Assembly: GCF_003570715.1 (NCBI RefSeq)
Contig: NZ_QXXQ01000016.1
Span: 23,209 to 87,208 of the forward strand
DNA from: Gemmobacter lutimaris
GTDB lineage: Bacteria; Pseudomonadota; Alphaproteobacteria; Rhodobacterales; Rhodobacteraceae
DNA: 64,000 nt
Reading direction: 5' to 3'
Shown here: one piece after another, positions 8,708 to 17,314 of the stretch
Layout: each line of letters begins with the position of its first letter
Position numbering within the stretch: the first letter of the stretch is position 1
Notes under the pieces: model-generated
What the model was told of the DNA's origin: nothing
Database searches by the model: none
What the model saw: only the letters and a program-made list of their open reading frames with translations
Translations under genes and position numbers: made by a program

Positions 8708-9970
8708 ATGGAGACCGCACTGTTTCTTGACCCCCCCATGCTGAACCTCGTTAGTGCCGTCGGACTCGGGGCTCTGATCGGCGCGGAAAGAGAGCGGCGC
8801 AAGGGGATTGGTCCGGCGCGGTCCCCGGCCGGCATCCGGACATTCACCATCACCTCGATTTCAGGGGCTGTCGCATTCGCCCTCGGGGGCGTAGGGCTGC
8901 TTGCCGTCGTGACCGGCAGTGTTGCGGTCATGGTCGCCGTATCCTATTGGCGCGCCCAGGATCAGGACCCGGGTCTGACCACGGAAATTGCTCTGGTCCT
9001 GACGGCCCTGCTGGGTGGCATGTGCATGGAAGCGCCCCAGACTGCTGCCGCAATCGCCGTGGCAGTGACGGTGCTTCTCTACGCGAAGTCCTGGCTGCAC
9101 AACCTTGTCACCAGTGTCATCTCGAAAGACGAACTGGACGACGCGCTGATCTTTGCTGCGGCGACGCTTGTCGTTTTGCCTTTGGTACCGAACCGCCAGA
9201 TGGGGCCATACTTGTCGCTCAATCCACACTCGATCTGGATCGTGATCGTGTTGGTCATGGCCATCAGTGCGGCGGGCTATGTCGCGGTGCGCCTGTTCGG
9301 TGCCCGGTTTGGATTGCCGCTCGCGGGGGCCATTTCCGGCTTCATTTCCAGCACGGCAACGATCGGCGCGATGGGATCGCGGGCCAAGAAATCCAAAGAC
9401 CTTCTGGCGGCCTGTGTCGCTGGTGCCGTGTTGTCGACCGTCGCCACGATTGCACAGATGGCACTTGTCGTTGCGGCGACCAGCACGCCCACCATGTTCA
9501 GCTTGTCCGGGCCGCTGCTTCTTGCCGGGGGGGCTGCGATGGCCTACGGAGCGGTCTTCTCGCTTATGGTCGCGCGCAATGCGGGAAGTTATGCGACGCA
9601 GACCGGCGGCGTTTTCAGCCTGAAGACGGCGCTTGCCTTCGGCGTGATCCTTGCGGTCATCCTGGTGATCTCCGCCGGTCTGCAAGAGCGGTTCGGCGGC
9701 GCGGGCGTGCTGCTCGCAGCGGTGGTTGCGGGACTGGTCGACACTCATGCGGCGGCCATTTCGGTGGCAACACTTGTGGCATCAGGCAAGGTCGCGCCGC
9801 AGGATGCTGTCGTTCCGATCCTTGCGGCGCTCACGTCCAACACGCTGTCCAAGATCATCATGGCCGTGACCAGTGGCGGATGGGCATTTGCCCTTCGGGT
9901 CGTGCCCGGTCTGGTCTTTGTCGCGCTGGCGGCCTGGGTCGGCACGTTTGCAGCACTGCTCTGGAACTGA
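8708..9970 (+). CDS. MgtC/SapB-DUF4010 family membrane protein
   Basis: A 420-residue integral membrane protein. The N-terminal 130 residues are MgtC/SapB-like (LGALIGAERERRKG, ARSPAGIRTFTI) and the remainder is the DUF4010 region with about eight further spans (GAISGFISSTATIGAMGSRAK). The biochemical role is unknown; MgtC proteins modulate ATP synthase or magnesium homeostasis in pathogens, but this longer form is common in environmental bacteria. It is a single gene, convergent with cytochrome b561. Confidence 0.85.
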   Translation: METALFLDPPMLNLVSAVGLGALIGAERERRKGIGPARSPAGIRTFTITSISGAVAFALGGVGLLAVVTGSVAVMVAVSYWRAQDQDPGLTTEIALVLTALLGGMCMEAPQTAAAIAVAVTVLLYAKSWLHNLVTSVISKDELDDALIFAAATLVVLPLVPNRQMGPYLSLNPHSIWIVIVLVMAISAAGYVAVRLFGARFGLPLAGAISGFISSTATIGAMGSRAKKSKDLLAACVAGAVLSTVATIAQMALVVAATSTPTMFSLSGPLLLAGGAAMAYGAVFSLMVARNAGSYATQTGGVFSLKTALAFGVILAVILVISAGLQERFGGAGVLLAAVVAGLVDTHAAAISVATLVASGKVAPQDAVVPILAALTSNTLSKIIMAVTSGGWAFALRVVPGLVFVALAAWVGTFAALLWN

Positions 9971-10017
9971 TCCGAGAGGCAGGCTTCGCAAATGCCAAAT
10001 CCCGTTTTCCGGCCACG

Positions 10018-10530
10018 CTACTCAGGCTTCAGCATGCGCATCAGCAAACCGTCCTTGCGCCAGAACTGGTGATACAGCGAAGCGGCGACATGCAAGGCGA
10101 TGAGTCCGATGAACACAGGCTTGGCATAAGTGTGCCATTCGCCATAGGGATCGCCGTAATAGTAGCCAAGCAGACCGGTAACAGGCACGACGATGAGCAG
10201 CGCGTAAAACAACCAGTGCGAAACCTTTCCTGCCATTTCGATGGCACTACTTGTTTGTGGTGGCGGCGGTGGCGCACCATTCTTGAGGCGTAGGACCAGC
10301 CGGACTGCGACCAGCGCAAGGATTGCAATGCCGAAGTAGTAGTGCATGTCGGCAAGGTTGCCCGTCAGCGCGGAGATGGACTCCCCTTCCTCGGCCGCTT
10401 CAATGGCCTCGGTCATGCTTTCTCCGAAGATGAGCTGCGCGAAAACTAGCAACGCGATCACCCAGTGCAGGCCGATCTGATAGATTGTGTAGCCTCGGAC
10501 GCTGCCGATCTGGTCTCTTGTCATGGTCAT
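10018..10530 (-). CDS. cytochrome b561 family protein
   Basis: Inner-membrane di-heme b-type cytochrome, 170 residues, four spans. Candidate heme ligands are the His in QIGLHWVIALLVFAQ, the His of DMHYYFGIAIL, the His of SHWLFYALLIVVP and the His of GLIALHVAASLYHQFWRKDG. Such proteins transfer electrons between quinol and periplasmic acceptors. The start at 10530 is chosen for the AAAGGAAA just upstream; an 18-residue upstream extension is possible but unconserved. A 9/10 match to the FNR box lies 54 bp upstream, suggesting low-oxygen induction. Confidence 0.88.
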   Translation of the reverse strand: MTMTRDQIGSVRGYTIYQIGLHWVIALLVFAQLIFGESMTEAIEAAEEGESISALTGNLADMHYYFGIAILALVAVRLVLRLKNGAPPPPPQTSSAIEMAGKVSHWLFYALLIVVPVTGLLGYYYGDPYGEWHTYAKPVFIGLIALHVAASLYHQFWRKDGLLMRMLKPE

Positions 10531-10583
10531 GGCATTTTCCTTTGCATCATCTTGGAGAGTTGCATGAAGCAAGAGGGATGGCA

Positions 10584-10597
10584 TTGATCGACATCAG
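10584..10597 (-). promoter_or_regulatory. FNR/Anr-like box upstream of cytochrome b561
   Basis: Read on the minus strand this is CTGATGTCGATCAA, 9 of 10 consensus positions. It ends 54 bp before the b561 start codon, a reasonable activation distance for a class II site with a short leader. Confidence 0.5.
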
Positions 10598-10647
10598 TCG
10601 CTGTTGGGATGGCACCAAAGAGCGTTCTGTAAGGGTTTGGGCCGCGC

Positions 10648-11103
10648 TCATGCCGCTACGCCAAAGACCCACCCGACTGCGGCCGCCGCGGCCATGGCAA
10701 GGGCACCCCAGAACGTCACATGGTCGGCTCCCCTACGAGGCCCGACCCTTCGGCCGTGGCGCCGAGCCTGCCAGGCACCATCAACCCGACCAGGCTCGTC
10801 GCCCGACAAAAGCCGATTTCTGCGCGGCAGCTGCCACCGACGCCACCAACAACGTGGCCGCAAAGGTCATCGCCGAGACCACTGTTGCATGGATCGGCGG
10901 GGCGTTACCTTCGCCGTTATGCCAAGGACGTCCCGTGCAAGAGCCGCCAGCGAGTCTTTCCGCGTCAACTGGACCTTAACCTACCGGGTCAGACGTTCAT
11001 TCAGCCCGCGCCCGACATAAATGCGGGTCAGCTCGTCCAAATCCATATCAAGAGCATCTTTCAGCTCCGTCGTCTCGCGCGCAGGTTCGGCCCCCACTGT
11101 TAG
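10648..11103 (-). pseudogene. decayed VIT/CCC1-type iron-manganese transporter
   Basis: The minus strand carries broken pieces in the order of a VIT-family protein. First comes ELKDALDMDLDELTRIYVGR, the usual acidic segment after the second span, then a TAG. The same frame continues as KDSLAALARDVLGI, the family's AKDALAAHARDELGI motif, then shifts frame to HATVVSAMTFAATLLVASVA and ends with VTFWGALAMAAAAAVGWVFG (10648-10863), a typical last span. At least one stop and one frameshift interrupt it and the N terminus is absent. It would once have moved Fe(II) or Mn(II) across the membrane. This is inferred from motif order without a search. Confidence 0.55.
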
Positions 11104-11179
11104 ACAGCGACACGGTCAAAAGGCATCTGGGCGTGAGTAGTTTCCGACCCTTCCGCCTGTTGAGGCTGATGTTAGAGTT

Positions 11180-11196
11180 AAGGTTGATGCAACCTT
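11180..11196. promoter_or_regulatory. 17-bp perfect palindrome upstream of the old yellow enzyme gene
   Basis: AAGGTTGATGCAACCTT has 7-bp arms around ATG, with its end 67 bp before the ATG of the ene-reductase gene. Its position suits an operator for a TetR-, LysR- or MerR-type regulator. No regulator gene adjoins it, so the factor would act in trans. Confidence 0.45.
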
Positions 11197-11263
11197 GGGG
11201 TGCAGCCTCCAGTCAACCGGTCGAACGTCACGGCCCTACAAACAATGTCAGGGGTGTTCTGCC

Positions 11264-12412
11264 ATGAACAAGTCCGTCAGCTCGTCTTCGGTCAGCACGC
11301 TCTTTAACCCCTTGTCGGCAGGCGCGTTGACGCTTGCCAATCGCATCGTAATGGCACCACTGACCCGCAACCGGGCGGGGGCGGGCTTGGTTCCTGGCCC
11401 CTTTGCGGCAGAGTATTACTCCCAACGCGCCACGGCCGGGCTGATCATTGCAGAGGCGACGCAGATTTCTGCACAAGCCCAAGGCTATGCTGACACACCG
11501 GGGTGTTACACGGATGAACAGGTCGCTGGATGGAAGAAAGTGACCGACGCCGTTCACGGCAAGGGCGGCACAATAGTCGTGCAGCTTTGGCACACGGGCC
11601 GCGTCTCGCATACCAGTTTCCAGCAAGATGGCGCGGCACCTGTCGCGCCGTCTGCCATTCGCGCCAATACCAAGACATTTGTTGCCGGGCAGGGGTTTGT
11701 GGATGTCTCGACGCCGAGAGCACTCGATCTGGCTGAGATCCCGGGCATCATCGCGGATTTTCGCTATGCCTCCAAACGTGCCATTGAGGCTGGGTTTGAT
11801 GGCGTGGAGTTGCATGGTGCACACGGATATTTGCTGGATGCGTTCCTGCGAGATGGTACGAACCACCGGACAGACCGCTACGGCGGATCGGTCGAAAACC
11901 GCGCGCGGCTTTTGACCGAGGTGACAGCGGCCTGTGCTGCCGAAATCGGAGCGGATCGTCTTGGCGTTCGCATTTCGCCCGTATCGACAGCCGGAGATTC
12001 CAAAGACAGTCAGCCACAGGCGCTGTTCAATCGTGTGGTGGACGATCTTAATCCCATCGGCCTAGCCTACCTGCATGTCGTTGAAGGTGACACAGGCGGC
12101 GCGCGGGACAATATTGCCTTTGATTACGAAGCCTTGCACGCCCGGTTTGACGGCGTGTGGATGGTGAACAATGGTTACACTCGTCAGATGTCGATGGATG
12201 CTGTGTCACATGGCCGTGCCGATCTGGTGTCGTTCGGGCGGTTGTTCATGGCCAACCCCGATCTCGTCCGCCGACTGACCGAAAGCGCCCCGCTGAACGC
12301 ACTGATGGCTCCGGATACGTTCTATGGCGGCGGCGCGCATGGCTATACGGACTACCCCTTTCTGGATCTCCTACGCGCCGATGCTTTGACGGTCGCGCCG
12401 ATCGGGGTCTGA
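11264..12412 (+). CDS. old yellow enzyme / N-ethylmaleimide reductase-like alkene reductase
   Basis: FMN-dependent NAD(P)H ene-reductase of 382 residues in the cytoplasm, a single TIM barrel. Visible motifs are APLTRNRA (FMN site), VQLWHTGRVSH, ELHGAHGYLLDAFLRDGTNH with RTDRYGGSVENR, RISPVS and the phosphate-binding ADLVSFGRLFMANPDL. It is close in length and motifs to NemA. The family reduces activated C=C bonds of electrophiles such as maleimides and quinones. I use the ATG at 11264; a TTG-initiated extension to 11195 overlaps the palindrome. It lies 62 bp upstream of cbpA, possibly in one transcript. Confidence 0.92.
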   Translation: MNKSVSSSSVSTLFNPLSAGALTLANRIVMAPLTRNRAGAGLVPGPFAAEYYSQRATAGLIIAEATQISAQAQGYADTPGCYTDEQVAGWKKVTDAVHGKGGTIVVQLWHTGRVSHTSFQQDGAAPVAPSAIRANTKTFVAGQGFVDVSTPRALDLAEIPGIIADFRYASKRAIEAGFDGVELHGAHGYLLDAFLRDGTNHRTDRYGGSVENRARLLTEVTAACAAEIGADRLGVRISPVSTAGDSKDSQPQALFNRVVDDLNPIGLAYLHVVEGDTGGARDNIAFDYEALHARFDGVWMVNNGYTRQMSMDAVSHGRADLVSFGRLFMANPDLVRRLTESAPLNALMAPDTFYGGGAHGYTDYPFLDLLRADALTVAPIGV

Positions 12413-12474
12413 CTACCATTCGCGCACCCTCGTTCGGTCCTGCCGAAAGGGATTCCGCAGCAAGGAAATTGGCT

Positions 12475-13407
12475 TTGGCGAATTTGGACGACCCTTACCA
12501 GACACTTGGCGTCGCGCGCTCTGCCACGCCTGATGACATCCGCCGCGCTTATCGCAAGCTGGCCAAGCAGCACCACCCGGATCTCAACCCAGGCAACTTG
12601 AAGTCCGAGGAGGCTTTCAAGAAGGTCTCCGCGGCCAACGAATTGTTGTCAGATCCTGACAAGCGCGCCCGCTTTGATCGCGGCGAAATCGACGCTGGTG
12701 GGCAAGAGCAGGCGCAGGGGCCATCTTACCGCAACTATGCCGATAACGCGGCGGGCCGACGCTACAGTCGTGGCGGGCCAGAGGCGACCGAATGGAGTGC
12801 CGAGGATCTTGAGGGCATGTTCGGCTCGATGTTCGGGACGGGACGTCCGCGTGGTGATGGCCGCATTCGCGGGCAGGACGAGCATTACAGCCTGACGACG
12901 GATTTTCTGGATGCAATCAACGGCGCTGTCCGGCGGCTAACATTGCCGGATGGTCGGACCCTTGATGTCAAAATCCCTGTGGGCACGACGGAGCGCCAAG
13001 TGCTGCGCCTGCGCGGCCAAGGGGGCGCGGGGCAGGGCGGGGGACCATCCGGCGACGCGCTGATCACGGTTCAGGTCAACCCGCACACTCATTTTGAACG
13101 CAGCGGCAACGACATCCGCTTGATCCTACCGATCACCATTTCTGAGGCCGTGCTCGGAGGGCCGGTGCAGGTGCCGACGCCGCAAGGGCCGGTCAAGATG
13201 CAGATCCCACCCCATTCTGACAGCGGGACTGAACTGCGGTTGCGAGGGCGCGGGGTTGCCGCGCATGGTGGGCACGCTGCGGGCAACCTCTACGCCAAGC
13301 TCAGCGTTGTGATCGGCACTCCGGATGCCGCGTTGGAGGAGTTCCTCACGCAATGGAAGCCGCAGGTGCCGGCAAATCCCAGAAAATCCATGGAGGAAAG
13401 GCAATGA
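12475..13407 (+). CDS. cbpA: DnaJ-class co-chaperone CbpA
   Basis: Cytoplasmic Hsp40 of 310 residues, close to the 306 of E. coli CbpA. The J domain (about residues 4-70) contains YQTLGVARSATPDDIRRAYR and the HPD tripeptide in KQHHPDLNPG, followed by a linker and two C-terminal substrate-binding beta domains (SLTTDFLDAINGAVR, PLGGP-like and LRLRGRGV segments). There is no zinc-finger region, which separates it from DnaJ. The gene has no ATG; a TTG at 12475 with AAGGA eight bases upstream is the likeliest start. Its stop overlaps the start of cbpM. Confidence 0.9.
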   Translation: MANLDDPYQTLGVARSATPDDIRRAYRKLAKQHHPDLNPGNLKSEEAFKKVSAANELLSDPDKRARFDRGEIDAGGQEQAQGPSYRNYADNAAGRRYSRGGPEATEWSAEDLEGMFGSMFGTGRPRGDGRIRGQDEHYSLTTDFLDAINGAVRRLTLPDGRTLDVKIPVGTTERQVLRLRGQGGAGQGGGPSGDALITVQVNPHTHFERSGNDIRLILPITISEAVLGGPVQVPTPQGPVKMQIPPHSDSGTELRLRGRGVAAHGGHAAGNLYAKLSVVIGTPDAALEEFLTQWKPQVPANPRKSMEERQ

Positions 13408-13745
13408 TCAGCATTGAAATTCTGATCGCGCAAAACTCTGGTCTGGACCGGCGGGATCTAGAGCGCTGGATTTTGAATGACTGGGTCAGGCCTGGGCGAC
13501 AATCAGGGGTGTTCGTATTTCAGGAGATTGATGTTGCGCGGGTGAAGTTGATCCGGGAACTTCGCCAAGATATGGACATCGACGAGGAGGCGCTGCCGGT
13601 CATTCTGTCTTTGGTTGATCAGCTTTACGAAATGCGGCGCCGTTATCATGCGCTTGGCGATGCGATCGCGGAGACAGCGCCGGATGATCTTCAGCGCAAA
13701 CTCGCGGCGCACCTGGTGATGCGCGCACGCGGCGGATTGCACTGA
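13404..13745 (+). CDS. cbpM: CbpM chaperone modulator
   Basis: A 113-residue MerR-like helical protein that binds the J domain of CbpA and restrains it. The sequence shows LDRRDLERWILNDWVRP (degenerate winged helix), VFVFQEIDVARVKLIRELRQ and a C-terminal helical dimer region. Its ATG overlaps the cbpA TGA (ATGA), implying translational coupling, the standard arrangement for this pair. Confidence 0.9.
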   Translation: MISIEILIAQNSGLDRRDLERWILNDWVRPGRQSGVFVFQEIDVARVKLIRELRQDMDIDEEALPVILSLVDQLYEMRRRYHALGDAIAETAPDDLQRKLAAHLVMRARGGLH

Positions 13746-13938
13746 AACCCCGGCAAAATTGGCCGGTGGCATTCCTGTGTGAGTAGATTCCGTCCCTACC
13801 TGTCATGCACCCACCTCAATAAGCTGCGGGTGAAGGTGGACTGCGAGAGCAATCACTGGTTTGCAACTTCGTCAGCCGACTGCCGGGCGCGCACAGCCAT
13901 CCCAAAGGACTGCCCAATCCCATGACCAGCAAATCCCA

Positions 13939-15399
13939 GGGAGTGGACAGAACATGGGGGTCATGCGGGGCGTTTTCTGTTTGCGACGGTCAGCCGACCA
14001 TCGAGAACTGCGGCCCTTGTGACGGCTACTCGGTGAGCCCCTTTGGGCGACCAACGCATCCTTCTGCGCTTTCCCATGCGGGCATTGGCAATGTCATCAA
14101 CTGATCCTTCGGCACGAGAAGACGAGATGGGCAGCCCGTTACGGTACCGTCGGCCATAGTCGACAAGGGCTTCCATGTTGTTCGCGAGATAGGTGTACAG
14201 TGTCTCGCAGCGGGCCTGCACACGAGCGGCAGCGGTGCGGACAGCCAGAGGTTCTTCCCCGAGGCCGACGCAATCATGCATCAGCGCCTTCAGATATGTT
14301 TCCGCCACCCGTGCTCTGCCATGCCAAAGCCGCCAACGGAGGCTTTTCGCGGGGCGCTGGAACAGCACTGGAACTCCAGTGAACCCCGGTGTCTGGACCA
14401 GACCCTGAACGGCGGCCTCGATATGTTGAATGCGCATCGAGATGTGCCACCAGTCGAGGATATGTTTCACCTGACCGTCGCCACCCACGGCATTCCGTAT
14501 GAGGTTCGGGAGAGCAAGCTCGCCATCAGAGATTACCGTCAACAGACGGCCTGGCTTCCATCCATAGTCGGACAGCTCTTCTCGCATGCGGCTGCTTGGC
14601 GATGCCGTCGCATTGGCGACCAAGCCAAATCGTCGGCACATATTGCGACTTTCAATCTTGCCGACCACAAGATCCAGGTGTCGCTGCTGATACTCCGGTC
14701 GACAGCGGATATGCGCACCGTCCAGAAAAACCGTCAAACCACCTTTGGGCGGGGCTTCAACGGGATCGCCTGATGCCCTTCGACTTTTCTCGAGCCCAGT
14801 GGCTACTCTTCCCAACCGGTCACGCACCGTGGTGTGATGGGGCGGATGGCAGGGGAGGAAGCTTTTCATCAGCCGCGCCGCTTCGCGAAAGGTATGCCGG
14901 GAACCAAGGTCCGCATGTAGCCGTTGCAGCTCCGGGGTAGCCCGGTCTGGAAAGAAATAGGCCAGCGGAGAAATAGGTCCACCGGGCATCGCCGCTGACC
15001 TGGCATCACACGAACAGCGGCGCATGCGCGCGGCTTTGACCCGAACCCGCCCAAAGAGCGTGTCGAGATCGCGCGTGCGATAGTCATGAATGGCACGAAC
15101 CGAGGCGCAATCCGGGCATACGCGGCTTTCTCGAATGATCTCATCGACCTGATCGTAAAGGATTACCCTCTGGATCTGTTCGAGGATCCTTTTCCCATCC
15201 TCGAGGCGCAGCCCGATCCCGTCTGGGCAGGTCACCCGGTATGGTCGAGAAATGCCGTCAAGCTGATGAGTGCGCTTCTCCCCGTTGTCGAAGGTCGTTT
15301 CGATTGTAATCCGTACGTCCATGGCAGCCCCCCATACAAAGAGCTTACCTTAGCACAGGCCAGATCACCGACGACGACCCCCATGTTCTGTCCACTCCC
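13939..15399 (-). mobile_element. ISKra4-family insertion sequence, copy 1 (1,461 bp)
   Basis: Complete element bounded by terminal inverted repeats starting GGGAGTGGACAGAACATG (13939 rightward; 15399 read leftward), matching over about 24 bp. One transposase gene fills it. No target duplication is evident. It abuts the start of a truncated IS110-type gene on its right. A second copy of the same length and orientation lies at 37142-38602. Confidence 0.9.
13961..15322 (-). CDS. ISKra4 family transposase
   Basis: DDE-type transposase, 453 residues, full length for the family. The N terminus has a Cys-rich DNA-binding part (RVCPDCASVRAIHDYRTRDL, RRCSCDARS). The catalytic core includes LTVFLDGAHIRCRPEYQQ, LTVISDGELALPNLIRNAVG and KHILDWWHISMRIQHIEAAV; the C terminus has ANARMGKRRRMRWSPKGAH. 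Nothing appears broken. It differs from the copy at 37164 at a handful of residues, all near the two ends. Confidence 0.93.
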   Translation of the reverse strand: MDVRITIETTFDNGEKRTHQLDGISRPYRVTCPDGIGLRLEDGKRILEQIQRVILYDQVDEIIRESRVCPDCASVRAIHDYRTRDLDTLFGRVRVKAARMRRCSCDARSAAMPGGPISPLAYFFPDRATPELQRLHADLGSRHTFREAARLMKSFLPCHPPHHTTVRDRLGRVATGLEKSRRASGDPVEAPPKGGLTVFLDGAHIRCRPEYQQRHLDLVVGKIESRNMCRRFGLVANATASPSSRMREELSDYGWKPGRLLTVISDGELALPNLIRNAVGGDGQVKHILDWWHISMRIQHIEAAVQGLVQTPGFTGVPVLFQRPAKSLRWRLWHGRARVAETYLKALMHDCVGLGEEPLAVRTAAARVQARCETLYTYLANNMEALVDYGRRYRNGLPISSSRAEGSVDDIANARMGKRRRMRWSPKGAHRVAVTRAAVLDGRLTVANRKRPA

Positions 15400-15742
15400 G
15401 CTGGTCCCGCGATTTCACCGGCACGAAACGCATGTCAGGGCGCCCAACCGCTTCGCAGATCGCCGCAGCATCAGCAGCATCGTTCTTCTGCCGCTTCAGA
15501 TAGGCCTTCACATATTTTGGTGGCATCAGCCGGACTTCATGGCCAAGCGCAGCTATTTCTCGGGCCCAGTAGTGCGCAGTGGCGCATGCTTCCATGCCGA
15601 CAAGGCAAGGTTCAAGCTTTCCAAAGAAGGCCAAAACCTGGGACCTGCGCAGCTTGCGCGATATGAGCTGCCTTTCGGCGGGGCAGACGCCATGGACGTG
15701 GAACACGTTTTTTGCGATGTCGATTCCGATCCTCGCGATCAT
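15400..15742 (-). pseudogene. truncated IS110-type transposase (N-terminal part)
   Basis: About 110 N-terminal residues of a DEDD transposase: IGIDIAKNVFHVHG, VGMEACATAHYWAREIA, LMPPKYVKAYLKRQKNDAADA and RPDMRFVPVKS. The frame then runs directly into the ISKra4 terminal repeat at 15399. The catalytic C-terminal domain is not on the other side of ISKra4, so insertion was followed by deletion or recombination. It is a different element from the intact IS110 at 29095. Confidence 0.88.
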
Positions 15743-16428
15743 TCTCTCAGCCTCCTGGTTGGACAGGCCTGCTGCAATTTTTACGATTTCGCGCCGTCTG
15801 CGGCGCGCGCCCACTTCCCTGAAGCAGCCCCCGTCAGCGCGGCAGCGCAGGGACGGAGATGGTCAGCACCATCACCGGCCGCGCCACGAACCCCACCATC
15901 TGCGGCGCCGGACCCACCGCTTATAGGGTGGGTACTCGTTTCGATCGAGCAGGACCGCGAGGCATTCTCGCACGGTGCTCGCCTCCTCCGGTTCGAGGAC
16001 AGGAGCGAGCCTTAGGTCGCAATAGCTTGCAACCCTGTGCGGGATCAGGGACGAACGAGTTGATTTCATTGCCTGTCTTCCGATAGTCGCGGGGCGGCTG
16101 AGCTAGCGGAAGTATCGGCGCAACGGAAGAGCGTCGCTGCATCTTCTGATTGCGGGTTCAGTGAGAGCAATCAGGCTCTAGCGTAGTGCTGCGTCGTTGC
16201 AGATCGTACTCTGTCGTAGAATATCGTGCAAAATCGTAGAAATGGTTGCGGGGGCGCGCAACCTACGAGACCGACACTCGATCCAAGCGGCCATCTGACC
16301 GACCGTATATAGCCGCCTGAAAGCACCTGAGGCGTCCGATCAATCGTGTTGAAATCTCCGCACGAAACGCGGAAATCCCAACATAACTTATACAGGATCG
16401 CAGTTGGCAAGCTGACTTGGATAGTGGT
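15743..16428. other. gene-poor stretch between IS remnant and tetR
   Basis: Nearly 690 bp without a convincing gene. Reading frames are short and composition-driven. Part of it is presumably the 5' flank of the IS110-type remnant; the rest contains short repeated motifs such as TCGTAGAA near 16200-16245 but nothing that resembles a known RNA or protein. Confidence 0.5.
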
Positions 16429-17055
16429 CTAGATGGGACGCCAGCCGAATACCCCATCTGAACAACCAGGCAGCATTGCGTTCATCAGGGCGGATTGCAG
16501 CATCTGTCGCTGATCCGCCTCGGGGATAGCCAGCAAATCCGCAGGCCCGAAAATCGCACGATGGGTCACGAAACCGCTGAGAAGGCTAAGCGCGAAATGC
16601 GCCCGTCCCGGATCCGCATGGCCAAACGCCCTGCTTAGAGGCAGGGCTAGTGACGTGCCAAAGAATTGCGCAATGATCGCCCGCGCCTCGCTGCAGAGGC
16701 TGGACTGTGTCAGTAAATGAAGCGGCCTGACATCTTCTACCTTGCGCGGATCACGCAGGAAGGCCAGATCGCAGATCCGGTTGATCATGGTCGCGCCATC
16801 GGGGTCCCCTGCGGCGATGTCATCGAGGGGCGCAAGCGCCAGCAAGGCCTGACGGAATATCTCGGCCTTCGACCCGAAGGCGCGATGGACATAGGCCACA
16901 TCGACCCCAGCCGCGGCGGCGATGTCGCGCAGGCTGGTGTCGGAATAGGGCATCCGCGCGAAAAGCAGCATCGCCGATGCAAGAATGCGTTCTTTCCCGG
17001 TTGCCTGCCCCGGCATGCGGTCGGTCGAGTTGGCTGAGTTGAGCGTCCTTGGCAT
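16429..17055 (-). CDS. TetR/AcrR family transcriptional regulator
   Basis: A 208-residue repressor-like protein. The N-terminal helix-turn-helix (about residues 18-65) reads GKERILASAMLLFARMPYSD then TSLRDIAAAAGVDVAYVHRAFGSKAEIF. The remaining helical domain would bind a ligand and dimerise. I selected the ATG at 17055; the longer frame begins with a TTG at 17178 and has no conservation. It is divergent from the YhiI-RbbA-YhhJ operon across a 260-bp region with inverted repeats and most likely controls it. Confidence 0.87.
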   Translation of the reverse strand: MPRTLNSANSTDRMPGQATGKERILASAMLLFARMPYSDTSLRDIAAAAGVDVAYVHRAFGSKAEIFRQALLALAPLDDIAAGDPDGATMINRICDLAFLRDPRKVEDVRPLHLLTQSSLCSEARAIIAQFFGTSLALPLSRAFGHADPGRAHFALSLLSGFVTHRAIFGPADLLAIPEADQRQMLQSALMNAMLPGCSDGVFGWRPI

Positions 17056-17151
17056 GGGTGGCTTGTGTTCGTCCGGTGGCTTCGACGCGAAGAAACTGAA
17101 AATGCTGCCCCGGAGCAGAGGTGCGGCAAGGTGCAGCCCAGACCTGGTCGT

Positions 17152-17183
17152 GTTGTTTAGCTGGTTTTTCAACAGCAAACAAC
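17152..17183. promoter_or_regulatory. candidate TetR operator between tetR and the efflux operon
   Basis: GTTGTTT at 17152-17158 is inverted as AAACAAC at 17177-17183, and CTGGTT/AACCAG arms overlap the same stretch. Nested dyads between divergent genes are what a TetR-family autorepressor would need. The arms are widely spaced, so the match is suggestive only. Confidence 0.35.
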
Positions 17184-17314
17184 CAGCAGCCGCTTTTGCG
17201 CGACAATACAGGTTTTTACCCTGTCATCGAGCGTTGACAACAGGGGAGCGTAGGGCGAAAACCGCATCGGGACATGCGCGAAGCATCCATCAGCACAGCA
17301 ATCAGAGGCAGATC

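Noticed and set aside
8947..10293. 448-codon frame overlapping the MgtC-like gene
   Set aside because: Gly/Arg/Cys-rich shadow frame; the other frame encodes a clear membrane protein family.
15086..16015. 309-codon plus-strand frame across the ISKra4 end
   Set aside because: It runs antisense to the ISKra4 and IS110-type genes and is an artefact of their composition.
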